Source: Eutreptiella sp. 'Long Island Sound 2002'
Taxonomy: Eukaryota > Euglenozoa > Euglenophyceae > Eutreptiales > Eutreptiaceae
Length of the DNA stretch: 64,000 bases
Direction of reading: 5' to 3'
Assembly: GCA_964036045.1 (NCBI GenBank)
Contig: OZ038382.1
Location: 144,038,961 to 144,102,960, forward strand
A program made the position numbers and the translations under genes. Of this stretch, positions 22,504 to 32,536 are shown one piece after another; the stretch's first letter is position 1; each line of letters begins with the position of its first letter. The notes under the pieces are model-generated. The model did not search any database. It saw only the letters and a list, made by a program, of their open reading frames with translations, and was not told the DNA's origin.

Positions 22504-24049
22504 CACGGAGTACAAGCCAATCACCTGGTGGCGGGGTGGACAAACACCCTGGGAAGCCTGAGGAGCCGACCGATGCCGACTCCTGCTGTGATACCGAGAA
22601 GCCCTTTCATACCAAGAACGGCCCAGCCTCCCTCCAGCCACGTGGAGAATTCCACGAGAGCCGAGCTGGACCAGCTGGGGCTGACAGCCCTGAGGGGAAT
22701 GGTTGACGTGGAGCCCTACGGCTCTAGTGACCTAGGCGGAGACCCCTCTGACGATGAGCCGCCGTCCATGACTTCTGCTTCGCCCTCGGAGCACGACGGC
22801 CCTGAGGACCCCGAGAACCCAAACGGGGTGAAGAACAAGAAGAAGAGGAAGACCAAGCGCCCTGAGGGACGCAGGTCCCAGGAGGCTAAGGCAATCGCCA
22901 CCTCCAAAATTATGGTGAACTTGCCGGAGTTCACAGGCAACGATCTCAGCGAATTCGCTGAGAACTTTGGCCGGTTCCTCCGGATGACCGGCCAAACCTA
23001 TGCTAGTGGGCAAGTCAAGTGCGATCTGCTCCTGCAGTGCTGCAAGAACAAGTACCTGGAGAAGCAGGTGAAGCAGATCGTGACCAAGTCCGCCACCTTC
23101 GCCGACGTTTTGGTTGCCTTGGAAAGGCAGTACCCTACCTACAAAACCAACCTCTCCATCAGCGCCGAGATCCAGAACCTGGCCGTGCTACCAAACAACC
23201 CCAAACCAGCCAGGATCTCCGAGCTACTGGCTGACCTGGACCACTGGGTGGGACGACTGATGCCCGATTCCTACGGCAGCGACGAGCTGCTCTTCTGGTT
23301 GATGGCTAAGCTCCCTCGGGAGATGTGGGACGAGTGCCGGTCAGCGGCCGAGCGCAAGGCGAGAGCCCTCAACTACGAGGATTTGTCTGTGCTGCTCGTG
23401 GAACTGGCGCCGGAGAAGGAAAGTGACCAGCACCTGAACGCCTACCGTCCTGGGAGAGGAGGCTCTGGGAGCCATGGCAAAGGGTACCAGGGACCCAGAC
23501 CTGGACAGGGGACTACCCCCAAGCACGCCCGTATCATGGGCAATGTCCAGGATCTCTTCTGGTGTGACGCCAGAGATGAGCATGGTCACCTGCAGCATGC
23601 CCCCGACTGCGATCAGCGCGATTGCTTCGTGGTCCAGGGGAAGATGCAGGAAACCAACACCGGCGCCAAGCCTAAGACGCCGGATCATTACAGGTGCACT
23701 ATCACCTGTGCCTTCTGTGAGAAGAGGAAGCACTACGAGGATGAGTGCTACCACAAGCAGCGCCTGTCGGCGAAGCTGAAGGGCGAAGATCCCGGCAAGG
23801 GCTCTGGCAAGGGCGGTGGCAAGGGCAACGGCAACGACTCCGGCAAGGGCACGTCGAAAGGCCGTGTGAAAGGCCAAGACAAGAGCCAAGGCGGACGAGG
23901 AGGAGGCGCTAATCGCCAGCCAGACAAGGACAACAAGAGCCAGGACAAGAACGGAAGCAACCCCAACCCTAATCCAGGGGGGAACTCCGAGCACTCGGGA
24001 GGGCAGTCTGGTCCCATCACACGCTCGCAGACTCAGGCCCAGCGAGAGC

Positions 24050-24053
24050 AAGG
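24050..24053 (+). other. Target-site duplication of RE-B, left
   Basis: AAGG here and at 37244-37247 flank RE-B. Removing one copy and the element restores the gag reading EQGAKR, as judged from copy A1 (EQGTKR). Confidence 0.85.
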
Positions 24054-26402
24054 TGAAGAAGGTCCCTACCAGGACCGGCCCCTGCTGTGCCCCTTCCGCC
24101 TGTAACCCCTGCCGATTTGCTCCTGATCAACGATTGCATTTATCAAAATCCAGGGTTCCAAATCCAAAAATATAGAAAATAAAATACAATCCTCCTTCAA
24201 CCCTGAATAGCAACCAGATCCCACAAATCCAGCAATAATCCAATCCACACTGCGGGCTTCCGTTCAGCACACCGGTCGTCCCACGGTGGCGGGCATGTAC
24301 AAGAATTGCACCAAGGAAGAAAGCCCTGAAATTGGCATATGAACACAAATAAAGCAAAGTTGGGGAAAGAGGTAAACGTACACATTCACAGCCATAAACC
24401 CCTCATTCCCTGGACTCAAGACCTTTCCTTGACTCACCAACATATTGCCCTGAACCAGGTCAAATGAGATGGCTGAATGCCATGTATCAAAAGTCACTAC
24501 ATAAACCCCAAAAATGTGTTCACTCCCAAGCCTCTAAATCCTAGCCCAAGAGGGAAGGTGGCGTGTCATGGCCTACAGTGGCACTCAGGACCATGCCCTA
24601 CCCTGACCTAACCTTGGTTGGACTTGGAGTCGAATGGGCTTGGAGAAGTGCCCCATGAGGATGACCTCATAACATAGCAAAATCAGGCCAATCACACCAT
24701 AGTGCCCAAAATGCAATTATATACTCAAAAATGCATACGGCAAATATCCAAATGCTCCATGCATGTGTCAAACCGGAAAGTAGTATACAAGGGTGATATA
24801 GACCAAAGGTCCATGCCCAAGAATATCCCATCATTGCCTCCGAAACCCCTCCGGTTATGTACATGACATGCTTCACAAGTCAGCTCATGAGTTTGAGACC
24901 TAATTTTGTGAGGCCTCTTGTGCCAAGCCAAAGTGACCACGTGATCCGGCATATGGTGAGGTGCAACACCGAAGCATATGCCAACATATAAGCAACATAC
25001 CATAGTTCACAGATCTCTAGGCACTTTACTGTTAGCCGACCAGTTGAGCACATAAAACGCAAAAATGAGCTTAAAATGAGGTCAAAAACACGAAAATATG
25101 TCCAAATACAAAGTTGTCATGATAGTATATCTCTATGCTCACCCATGATATCCGCGCATGGTTCGATATACAAATGATTGGAACCATTTGCGAACAATTC
25201 CCCCACTTGGATCCCCAATCGGGCGCATGGAGATACCTTCACCACTCATATCTACATGCCCCATGAGAATGGGCGTGCACTCATGGATCCCCTTGCCAAA
25301 CATACCATGAGCAATACATACGCGGTAGACTTAGTCTAGCGCTTTGAATCCCACAATTGGGACATGGGCAAAGCCCTTGTCACCTGTGGCTCTCGATCTC
25401 TTCGGCCACACGAAGATATATAACATGGGCGTGAGCATATCGAAGCACATACCATGCATATAACACAACCCTCAAAAAGTGGCTCCCACCATGGTATGCC
25501 ATGCCCCTCCATGGACATAACTTCACGTTAAAAATACGTGGGAACCCAAGGAAAGTATCTATGCAACCCCAACACTCATGCGGTACACTCGAAAGTCGCA
25601 TTAAAATATTCGGTTGCACGGTCCAAGAGTTATATATCAATTTATACCCTCTTGACCATTATCCCTTGCTACATCGGGCATGTGTACACACCGAAGGCGT
25701 TTGATGCTTCTGGAATTAAGTTGAGACCATGGCGCTTGCAACGCAACCTTCATTATTCTCTTTTCTCACACTCGCGCGTAGATATGGCCCTTCAAAGTGA
25801 TGCCACGATTCACTTTTGTTTCCCTTATATCTCCAAGTCAAATGGGTAGCAAGTATAAGGGAAACCTGATTCGGGCATAGGGAAAGGAGTATGACCACTC
25901 GAAGAAGACCAAATCAAGTGCGGCGATGTCGAAGTCGAAAATCCGATTTCGACATCGCGAAAAATTCAGAATAAAATTTCGAGTGCATATTTAGAAAATT
26001 GCGGAAGCAACAAACCCTTTACTGATGGAATCTGACCCTTCATCGGAGTTTCCGCCAAAATATCTGGAAATAACAGTTAACCAATTGGTTAACGCAAAAT
26101 CGCGAGCCAACTGACAGTCGCCGATTCATTGACCATCAGAACGAAAGGCTGAAAAATTACGGAAACATTATGATAATAAAACCCTGTTGATTCCTGATAT
26201 TCTGATATATAAATCTCAGCTGGCGGCGCCTCGGTACTGAATATGGCCGCTCATAGCCGGAATGGCCAAACCTATCACACTATCACATCGGGTTAGATCA
26301 GGTGGATGGGAGAGTATGATATCAGCCAATGGCGGTTTGCCGGCACATAGATACACACCCCAAGTGACCCCAAGATGGCCACGGGGGTCCGAACCGGCTT
26401 CA
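24054..26402 (-). repeat. RE-B 3' LTR
   Basis: 2349 bp, TG...CA ends. It matches 34891-37243 throughout. On the element strand it starts TGAAGCCGGTTCGG directly after the polypurine tract. Its length is large for a Ty3/gypsy LTR. The small open frames inside are not convincing genes. Confidence 0.92.
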
Positions 26403-26413
26403 CCCCCCTTCTC
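26403..26413 (-). promoter_or_regulatory. RE-B polypurine tract
   Basis: On the element strand GAGAAGGGGGG abuts the TG of the 3' LTR. It is the expected primer for plus-strand DNA synthesis. RE-D has the closely similar AGAGGGGGGG at the same place. Confidence 0.85.
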
Positions 26414-26797
26414 AGAGCGTTGTATCCGCTCGAAAACAATTGAAGAGAGGACGGGAGGACCCCAACGGGCTCCAACCCCCCCCCCCCATGTCCCAAGGAC
26501 ACATGGAGACCCCACACACGTCGTAGGCGTCCCCCATGCCCCAAGGGAGGGGTGAGGACACTGATAATCGGTGCCCTACGCCATATCCGGTCTCCTCTTG
26601 ATCTACAACATGGACCAAGGGGATCAAAGATAGAAAAACGTCGTCGGTCGACCTAAATAAGTATACCACAATGAAATATATATGTGGAGATCGAGTGATG
26701 GGGGTATATGGCCAATCAAGGCCGAAAAAATCCCCGGATGAACGCCCTCACCCGTCTCCCCAAGCACAGAAACAAACAAAATGCCAAGGGGGATCCA

Positions 26798-29700
26798 TTA
26801 CGGTGCTACAGCAGCAACCAAATGGACCAATACGTCCTTGACATCCAAAGAGATATGCTTTTTCTTCAGATAGTCCATCCAGACCGTGGTATACCTTGGC
26901 ACGAAACTGCTCTGAGGCTCCCACGAATCTCTGGATGCGGCGAATCCCTTCCAACGGACCTTATAAAGCCTCCCCCCAGGCGTCCTCGGGTCCGGCTTGT
27001 CCGCCAGGATCTTCTCAGCGGTGAAGTCGTCATCCTCACCCTCGTCGTCTGAGTCCACATCGCCGGCCGTGAACTCGAAGGTGACGGGACGTCCGCTGGG
27101 GTCTGGTGCTCGGGGACGAAGCTGGGTATGGTCGCGGTCCAGGATCTTGTTATCCCCCACACGAACCGCATACACATCCTGCCCGACCTTCCGCACGATT
27201 ACCCCCAGCACATACCAAGATGCCTGCCGATGCCTGGACAGGACATCCTTGTGGTGCCGCTCCACCCACACGGTGTCTTGGAGAGCATACTTCTGGACCT
27301 TTCCCTGCTTGAAGTACTTGGCCCTCTTGTCATGCTCGTCCTGAAGTGCCTTGCACACTTTGGCCGCCGTGTCGTCCGCCTCAGCCATCATGGCGTTCGC
27401 ATCTCGGGCCACTTTGCCATGGTTCAACCACGGGAGGGTGCGTGACACTCGATCCCGTAGGAACAGGATACGATGGGGCGACAGTCCAGTGGGTCCCGGA
27501 AGGTCATGATACGCTTGGAGCACTCTCCACAGCGAATTGTACCAGTTCCGGCCCGGTTCGTGGATGTGCAGCTGGCGGAACTTCTCGAACATCTGCCGCC
27601 CGGCAACCTCAGCCCGGCCATTCGACCGGCTGTGGTACGCCACGGTCTTGGCATGTCGAATGCCCATGTGCTTGCACATCGTCTTGAACCACGTCCCCAC
27701 AAGTTGACTGCCCTGATCGCTGCAGATGACAGCTGGGACATCAAAAATCGTCAGCCAATGCCTGATCATGGCATTAGCGACGGTCTTGGCCTGCAGCCCC
27801 ACTCCATGCTTGTCCTTCTTGTCCTTCTTCTTGGACTTCTTGCCCGGGACTGCCACGATATACCCGCTGTGCCTGTCCACCGCTAGGATGACACAATCAT
27901 ATGTCTCTCCTTCCACGGTGACCTCCGGCATGGCGAACACATCCATGGCCACGGACCGCATAGGGGCCTCCGGTATAGCCGTATACACGGGGTTGCCCGC
28001 TGTGGAGTCGTTGGGGCTCTTCGTGGCCCGACACACGGCACTGTCGCTGCGGTACCTATCCAGGATGGCGTAGTACCCCAGAGGGAACTTGAAACGGCAC
28101 TCCAGGTCCTGCTGCATCTTGTCTCGGCCATGGTGCATGAGCTGCGCGTTGTGCCAATGGTCAATGAGCTCCTCCACTCGGTTCTCGGGCACCAGCAGCT
28201 TGTCCTTGAGGAACAACTTGTCTCCATCCTCGGTCAAGCCTTCAGGCCACTCGTCGTCCGACGGGGCGCTCACGGCATTCCAGTACTTGCTCCAGTGCTC
28301 GGATGCCGCGTAGTCATCCGACCAGTCCTCTGTGAGCACCGACCTGACTAGCTCTACAGGGGCCACCATCCATTGCTCGAGGGTTTCCTCTCGAATAGCT
28401 TGGACGCGGGCACCCCGGAACTTGGCCAGGTCCGTACGGTTTGCCATCACCACAAAGCACTTGACCCCCTCTTGCTCCATGGCCTTCTCCATCTCGATGA
28501 TGCGCTTGGCCTCCTCGGTTTCCTCGGCGTCCCCATGGCTGGATATGTCCATCCAAGCCTTGCCCGCGGGGTAGGCCCATCGACTGAGGCAATCTGCCAC
28601 AGTGTTGTCCTTCCCCGGGACGTATACGACGCTGAGGTCGAACTTGGCGAACGTCTCATGCCATCGGGCCCTCCTTGCCGCCGGTCCCGAGGGGGTGTCG
28701 ACGTGCTCCTTGTGCCAGCTCTGCAAGGACTGATGGTCCGTGCAAACCACCACCAGTTGCAATCCGATGTGGCCAGACCACTTCCTGAGCGCACATACAA
28801 TGGCGTACGTCTCCTCCTCCCTCACGGTCCAGGTGCGGCGTTGGCTCTCGGCCAGGATCCGACTCCAAAACGCCACGGGTACGTGTGACCCGTCGTCCCG
28901 GATCTGCTCGAGGACTGCCCCTACAGCATAGTCCGAGGCGTCCGTCCGTAGCACGAATCCCTTGTCCGGGTCCACCAAGAATAGTCCCAGCTGCCCCAGG
29001 AGTCGCTCCTTCAGGCGGCTGAACGCATCTTCGGCCTCAGGGGTCCAGGCAAGCTTCTTCTTGCTCCCCTTCCGGCCATCGAACTTGCCCACTTGCAGCA
29101 TCTTGTGCAGCGGCCCCGACAGTTCTGCATACATTCGGACATAGCCGGAATAGTAGTTGCAGAACCCCATGAAGGATGGGAGTTCGCTGATGGTCTGGGG
29201 CTTCTCCCAGTGGTGCAGGGACGCCAGCTTCCCAGGCATGGGACGGCGTTGCCCGTGACGAACCACGTGACCCGCAAACTCCACTTCCTTCACGAAGAGT
29301 GAGGCTTTGGTGGGCTTGCACACCATGTTGTGCTTGTCCAACTCGCTGAGCACTCGGCGCAGATCCTTCTCATGCGCGTCGATGAGCTCGTCCTCAGTCA
29401 TGTTCTCCGTACCGGACCCGATGATGATGTCATCCACGAAGGGATCGGCACAGTCCCGGACTGGACCGAGTAGATCCTCCATCATGCGCTGGAAAGCGGC
29501 GTTGCCATTCTTGGCGCCCATAGGCACCACTTTCCACTGCATGGGCCCCAGCGGCGTCGACATCGCTGTGCAGGGCCTGGAGTCCGGGTGTAGCGGCATC
29601 TGGTGATAACCGTGTTTCAGGTCCAACACCGTGAAGATCCGCTTTTTCTGTTGTTTTTGGAGGATGGAGTCGATCAGGGGAAGCGAGTAGGAGTCGTGCC

Positions 29701-31864
29701 CGGTTTGCTCGTTCAAACCCCTGTAATCCACCACCAACCTCCACTCGCCCTTCTCCTTCTTGGGCACGATGAAGGCTGGGCTGGCCCACTCACTGTCGGA
29801 GGGTTCGATCCATCCTCGCTCAATGAACTCGGCCAACAACTTCTTCATGGCCTCGGCCCGATCGCCCTGAAGTTGGTACTCCCGATGACGATAGATCTTC
29901 GGGTTCGGCTTCAGCTTGATCTTCGCTGTACCAAACCTCCCACGATTTGGAGGGTTCTTGTTGGCGACACCACTGAATAGCCGCGGATAGGCATGGATCA
30001 GCCTCTCCTTCAGCTCGGCGACCTTCGGGTTCTCCTGGGCCTCTTCAGCCGCTTGCTTCGGTATAGATACAACCGACCGCACTGCGGTATAGGCCTCTTC
30101 TGGGTCCGATTCCGACTTCTCCTTGTCCGATATGCCGTCTTCATCGTCGTGGGGAGCTCTTCCCACCGATAATCTTCGGAAATTTGCGGCCTCGGGCTGG
30201 TGACTGTCGCTATCGGCACCCATTCTTGGAAAATCCCATGTTGGTGGGTCCGACCCAACCGGACCATCGTATTGGTCCGCGATGTGATCCATGACCCTCG
30301 CCACGAACTCATCCTTCTCGTACTTGCCGGTGACCAGCATCTTGTCATCCCACCAATGCGGAGATGTGACCATGGCCCGCCTCTTCTTGGCTGCCACACG
30401 GTCGTGCATCCCCATCCGCATGTAGTTGACGACGTCGTCGATCTCGGCATGGGACAGGACGTCAATGCCATCAATTGGCTGATCCATTCCCTCCTTGGGC
30501 TCAAACATGACCTTCATGGGCACCGCCTCCACCCTCCGGATGAATGCTTCATCACCCGTGGGCTGGGCTTGCGCCCCATCCACCAGGAAAGCCTTGGTAC
30601 CCCACGCTTGACCCGGGGAGGGCATTGATACACCCTTGGTGTCGATGAACAACTCCTCCTCTGGCCCGAATGACATCTCGTTCAGGGTGATGGAGTCGAG
30701 CGTCCACTTGAGACCCTCCAGCGGACATGGGGTGGATCCTATGCCGGTTATGACCAGGATTTCCTTCGCCCTATCCGCGATGATCTTCTCCACCGTACGT
30801 CTGGTATTGTCCAGGGAGCCATGCCAATACATGGGTCCCCACTCCTTAAAACCCCAATGCCTGTGCAAGGCTGAGTCTCCTCGATGCCAATGCCTCCTAC
30901 ACTTCCGCAAAAGTGGGGCATCCCGGGAAGCGAAGACGTCCGTCTCGGGCGCTTCGGCTCGAAGCGTCTGGATCATCCGGGCATACACCTGCGGCGCCAT
31001 TCCATACTCCGTGAGCTGAACTCCACGGTCTCCTCTGGACTTGGCACCCACAGCTTGCACCGCTTGGACGATCCGATCCTCTTCCTCAGCATTCCATTGG
31101 GATGATCCGCATGCATAGTCCGTGGAGAACCATGTGAGGCATTCATCATCCTCCCGGACCAGCGTTGCACGATGGGGAAAGGCTCCAATGGCGTTTGCCA
31201 CCGGGAAGTCATACCCCATGATCATATCCCAATCTGTAAGGTCGGCCACATAGAAGTTCCCGGATAGAGTGCTTCTCTTCGCCAGATCAGGGCGGTTCAA
31301 GCGCTCATGTTCCCAGAATTCCATACTGATAGTGGCCTCATGGGTGCCCCCACCCATGATCTCTCCATTGGCGACCTTCAGGCGGACCGGTCTCCGGCTG
31401 GGCTGCAGGAGTTCCTCCTTGAACAACCTCCTCCGGACCAGGCTCACGTGGGCACCCGTATCCACCAACACATCCACCACCTTCTCCTCTCGTCCGCACC
31501 GTACTCGCACCTTCAAGTGCAACTGCCGTTCGTCGCCATGAGGTGTATGGACGACTCTCACGCCATGCAACTCTAGCACGTCCGGGTGCATCAGGACTTC
31601 AAGGGTATGGTCACAGATGGTGTAGATCTTGGGTTGGTCCTGCCCGTCCACGGGGCTGTCCGTGGTCGCTCCTTCCTTCTTGCCATGCCCCGTACCCACA
31701 TGTACTTCCCTTGGCAGGGCGCTCCAGGGGTTGGGAGTGGCGAAACTCAGTGGTTTTGGCTCTTCAGGAGCCTTCTTCGGCACGCGATGTGCCTCGGATT
31801 CCTCAGGGATTCCACTGATTTTCGGAGGAGAGACCTCCGAGGTCCCACTCCCTTGGGGGCTCCT
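26798..31864 (-). CDS. RE-B Pol polyprotein (PR, extra domain, RT, RNase H, IN, chromodomain)
   Basis: One open frame from the codon after TAG (31867-31865) to 26798; the first ATG is at 31783, giving 1661 residues. Domains by residue from that Met: protease DTGA at 108-111; an extra domain about 270-405 starting DVFASRD; reverse transcriptase about 600-850 (VVDYRGLNEQ 684-693, catalytic FVDD 782-785); RNase H (RTDAS about 945, E about 989, D about 1015, D about 1063); integrase zinc region about 1208-1252, catalytic D1280, D1355 (CSDQGSQ) and E1391; C-terminal chromodomain about 1588-1640 (YKVRWKGF, DSWEP). In the integrase zinc-binding region the expected CxxC appears as SAVC. Known role: self-encoded proteins for copying RNA into DNA and integrating it; chromodomains steer chromovirus integration to chromatin marks. 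Translation probably needs readthrough of the TAG, because no frame change is needed from the nucleocapsid. Confidence 0.93.
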   Translation of the reverse strand, partial: RSPQGSGTSEVSPPKISGIPEESEAHRVPKKAPEEPKPLSFATPNPWSALPREVHVGTGHGKKEGATTDSPVDGQDQPKIYTICDHTLEVLMHPDVLELHGVRVVHTPHGDERQLHLKVRVRCGREEKVVDVLVDTGAHVSLVRRRLFKEELLQPSRRPVRLKVANGEIMGGGTHEATISMEFWEHERLNRPDLAKRSTLSGNFYVADLTDWDMIMGYDFPVANAIGAFPHRATLVREDDECLTWFSTDYACGSSQWNAEEEDRIVQAVQAVGAKSRGDRGVQLTEYGMAPQVYARMIQTLRAEAPETDVFASRDAPLLRKCRRHWHRGDSALHRHWGFKEWGPMYWHGSLDNTRRTVEKIIADRAKEILVITGIGSTPCPLEGLKWTLDSITLNEMSFGPEEELFIDTKGVSMPSPGQAWGTKAFLVDGAQAQPTGDEAFIRRVEAVPMKVMFEPKEGMDQPIDGIDVLSHAEIDDVVNYMRMGMHDRVAAKKRRAMVTSPHWWDDKMLVTGKYEKDEFVARVMDHIADQYDGPVGSDPPTWDFPRMGADSDSHQPEAANFRRLSVGRAPHDDEDGISDKEKSESDPEEAYTAVRSVVSIPKQAAEEAQENPKVAELKERLIHAYPRLFSGVANKNPPNRGRFGTAKIKLKPNPKIYRHREYQLQGDRAEAMKKLLAEFIERGWIEPSDSEWASPAFIVPKKEKGEWRLVVDYRGLNEQTGHDSYSLPLIDSILQKQQKKRIFTVLDLKHGYHQMPLHPDSRPCTAMSTPLGPMQWKVVPMGAKNGNAAFQRMMEDLLGPVRDCADPFVDDIIIGSGTENMTEDELIDAHEKDLRRVLSELDKHNMVCKPTKASLFVKEVEFAGHVVRHGQRRPMPGKLASLHHWEKPQTISELPSFMGFCNYYSGYVRMYAELSGPLHKMLQVGKFDGRKGSKKKLAWTPEAEDAFSRLKERLLGQLGLFLVDPDKGFVLRTDASDYAVGAVLEQIRDDGSHVPVAFWSRILAESQRRTWTVREEETYAIVCALRKWSGHIGLQLVVVCTDHQSLQSWHKEHVDTPSGPAARRARWHETFAKFDLSVVYVPGKDNTVADCLSRWAYPAGKAWMDISSHGDAEETEEAKRIIEMEKAMEQEGVKCFVVMANRTDLAKFRGARVQAIREETLEQWMVAPVELVRSVLTEDWSDDYAASEHWSKYWNAVSAPSDDEWPEGLTEDGDKLFLKDKLLVPENRVEELIDHWHNAQLMHHGRDKMQQDLECRFKFPLGYYAILDRYRSDSAVCRATKSPNDSTAGNPVYTAIPEAPMRSVAMDVFAMPEVTVEGETYDCVILAVDRHSGYIVAVPGKKSKKKDKKDKHGVGLQAKTVANAMIRHWLTIFDVPAVICSDQGSQLVGTWFKTMCKHMGIRHAKTVAYHSRSNGRAEVAGRQMFEKFRQLHIHEPGRNWYNSLWRVLQAYHDLPGPTGLSPHRILFLRDRVSRTLPWLNHGKVARDANAMMAEADDTAAKVCKALQDEHDKRAKYFKQGKVQKYALQDTVWVERHHKDVLSRHRQASWYVLGVIVRKVGQDVYAVRVGDNKILDRDHTQLRPRAPDPSGRPVTFEFTAGDVDSDDEGEDDDFTAEKILADKPDPRTPGGRLYKVRWKGFAASRDSWEPQSSFVPRYTTVWMDYLKKKHISLDVKDVLVHLVAAVAP

Positions 31865-32536
31865 CTAGACTTGACTTCCCGCAGCCCCTTCCGGTTGCGA
31901 TCCGCCAGGACTTTGATCACCACGTTGCTGGGCTTTGAGTTCCTCCAACGTCCTCAACATGTCCTCAGCAACCTCCTCGATCGACCTCACTCGTCGGTCT
32001 TGGCCAGGTCCACCACCATAGTCTCTTCCTCCGCCTTTTCCTTGGCCTTTGCCTTGGCCTTTTCCCCCGTCTCCACCCTTCGCTTTCCAATCGGAAATCC
32101 GCTGCTCCTTGGGCTTCTTCTCGGGGTGGGCGGCAAAGTAGGCCTTCTTGTCCGCCTCATACACCTTGCACTGACGGTGGTCGTGTACATGGTTGTTTCC
32201 CTTGCCATAACAGACCCAGCACCCGTCGTGCTGAGACCTGTACTCTCGGAACGAGAGCGGTGGGTTCCCGATCCTCCTTGGCTCTCTGATCTTCCTGGGT
32301 CCCACCTGGCTCCATCTGGACTGATCCTGCCCATGGTTCCTCACGTTGTGCGCCACAAACGCGAAGAAATGGGGCCTCCTCGTGATCCTCCCGGGACCAG
32401 TGGTCTTGGCCACTTCCACTATCATCCTCCGCAGAGTTGGCCGTGTCCTCCTAGATCTCCCGATGATGGCGGTCTTCTCGGTGGCCTCGTTGTCCATGAC
32501 CATGTCGATCCTGCACGTGGGCCTCGTTCTTTGCAT
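31865..32536 (-). CDS. RE-B nucleocapsid portion of Gag, ending in TAG before Pol
   Basis: In the same frame as pol and +1 relative to the main gag frame, which it overlaps over 32451-32536. It carries a zinc-knuckle variant (C-WV-C, then H and C: CX2CX8HX4C, around 32210-32225) followed by a Lys/Gly-rich GKGQGKGQGKGGG tail. The only barrier between this frame and Pol is the TAG at 31865-31867. The +1 step from capsid to nucleocapsid may be an indel in this copy or a recoding event. Confidence 0.75.
   Translation of the reverse strand: MQRTRPTCRIDMVMDNEATEKTAIIGRSRRTRPTLRRMIVEVAKTTGPGRITRRPHFFAFVAHNVRNHGQDQSRWSQVGPRKIREPRRIGNPPLSFREYRSQHDGCWVCYGKGNNHVHDHRQCKVYEADKKAYFAAHPEKKPKEQRISDWKAKGGDGGKGQGKGQGKGGGRDYGGGPGQDRRVRSIEEVAEDMLRTLEELKAQQRGDQSPGGSQPEGAAGSQV

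Larger units (their letters stand above)
21462..24053 (+). pseudogene. RE-A gag, copy A2, 5' part (interrupted by RE-B)
   Basis: Starts at ATG 21462 (MDTKKEDTDAKTAPE). A frame change occurs before 21617, and the 211-bp NLR-2 insertion lies at 22293-22503. The capsid and nucleocapsid are otherwise open from 22528 to 24053. They include the AEIQNLAVLPNNPKPARI block and a CCHC knuckle (C-AF-C-EKRK-H-YEDE-C, near 23710). The frame is cut by RE-B within EQG-AKR. The remaining codons resume in the same frame at 37244, because the insertion plus duplication is a multiple of three. Confidence 0.85.
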
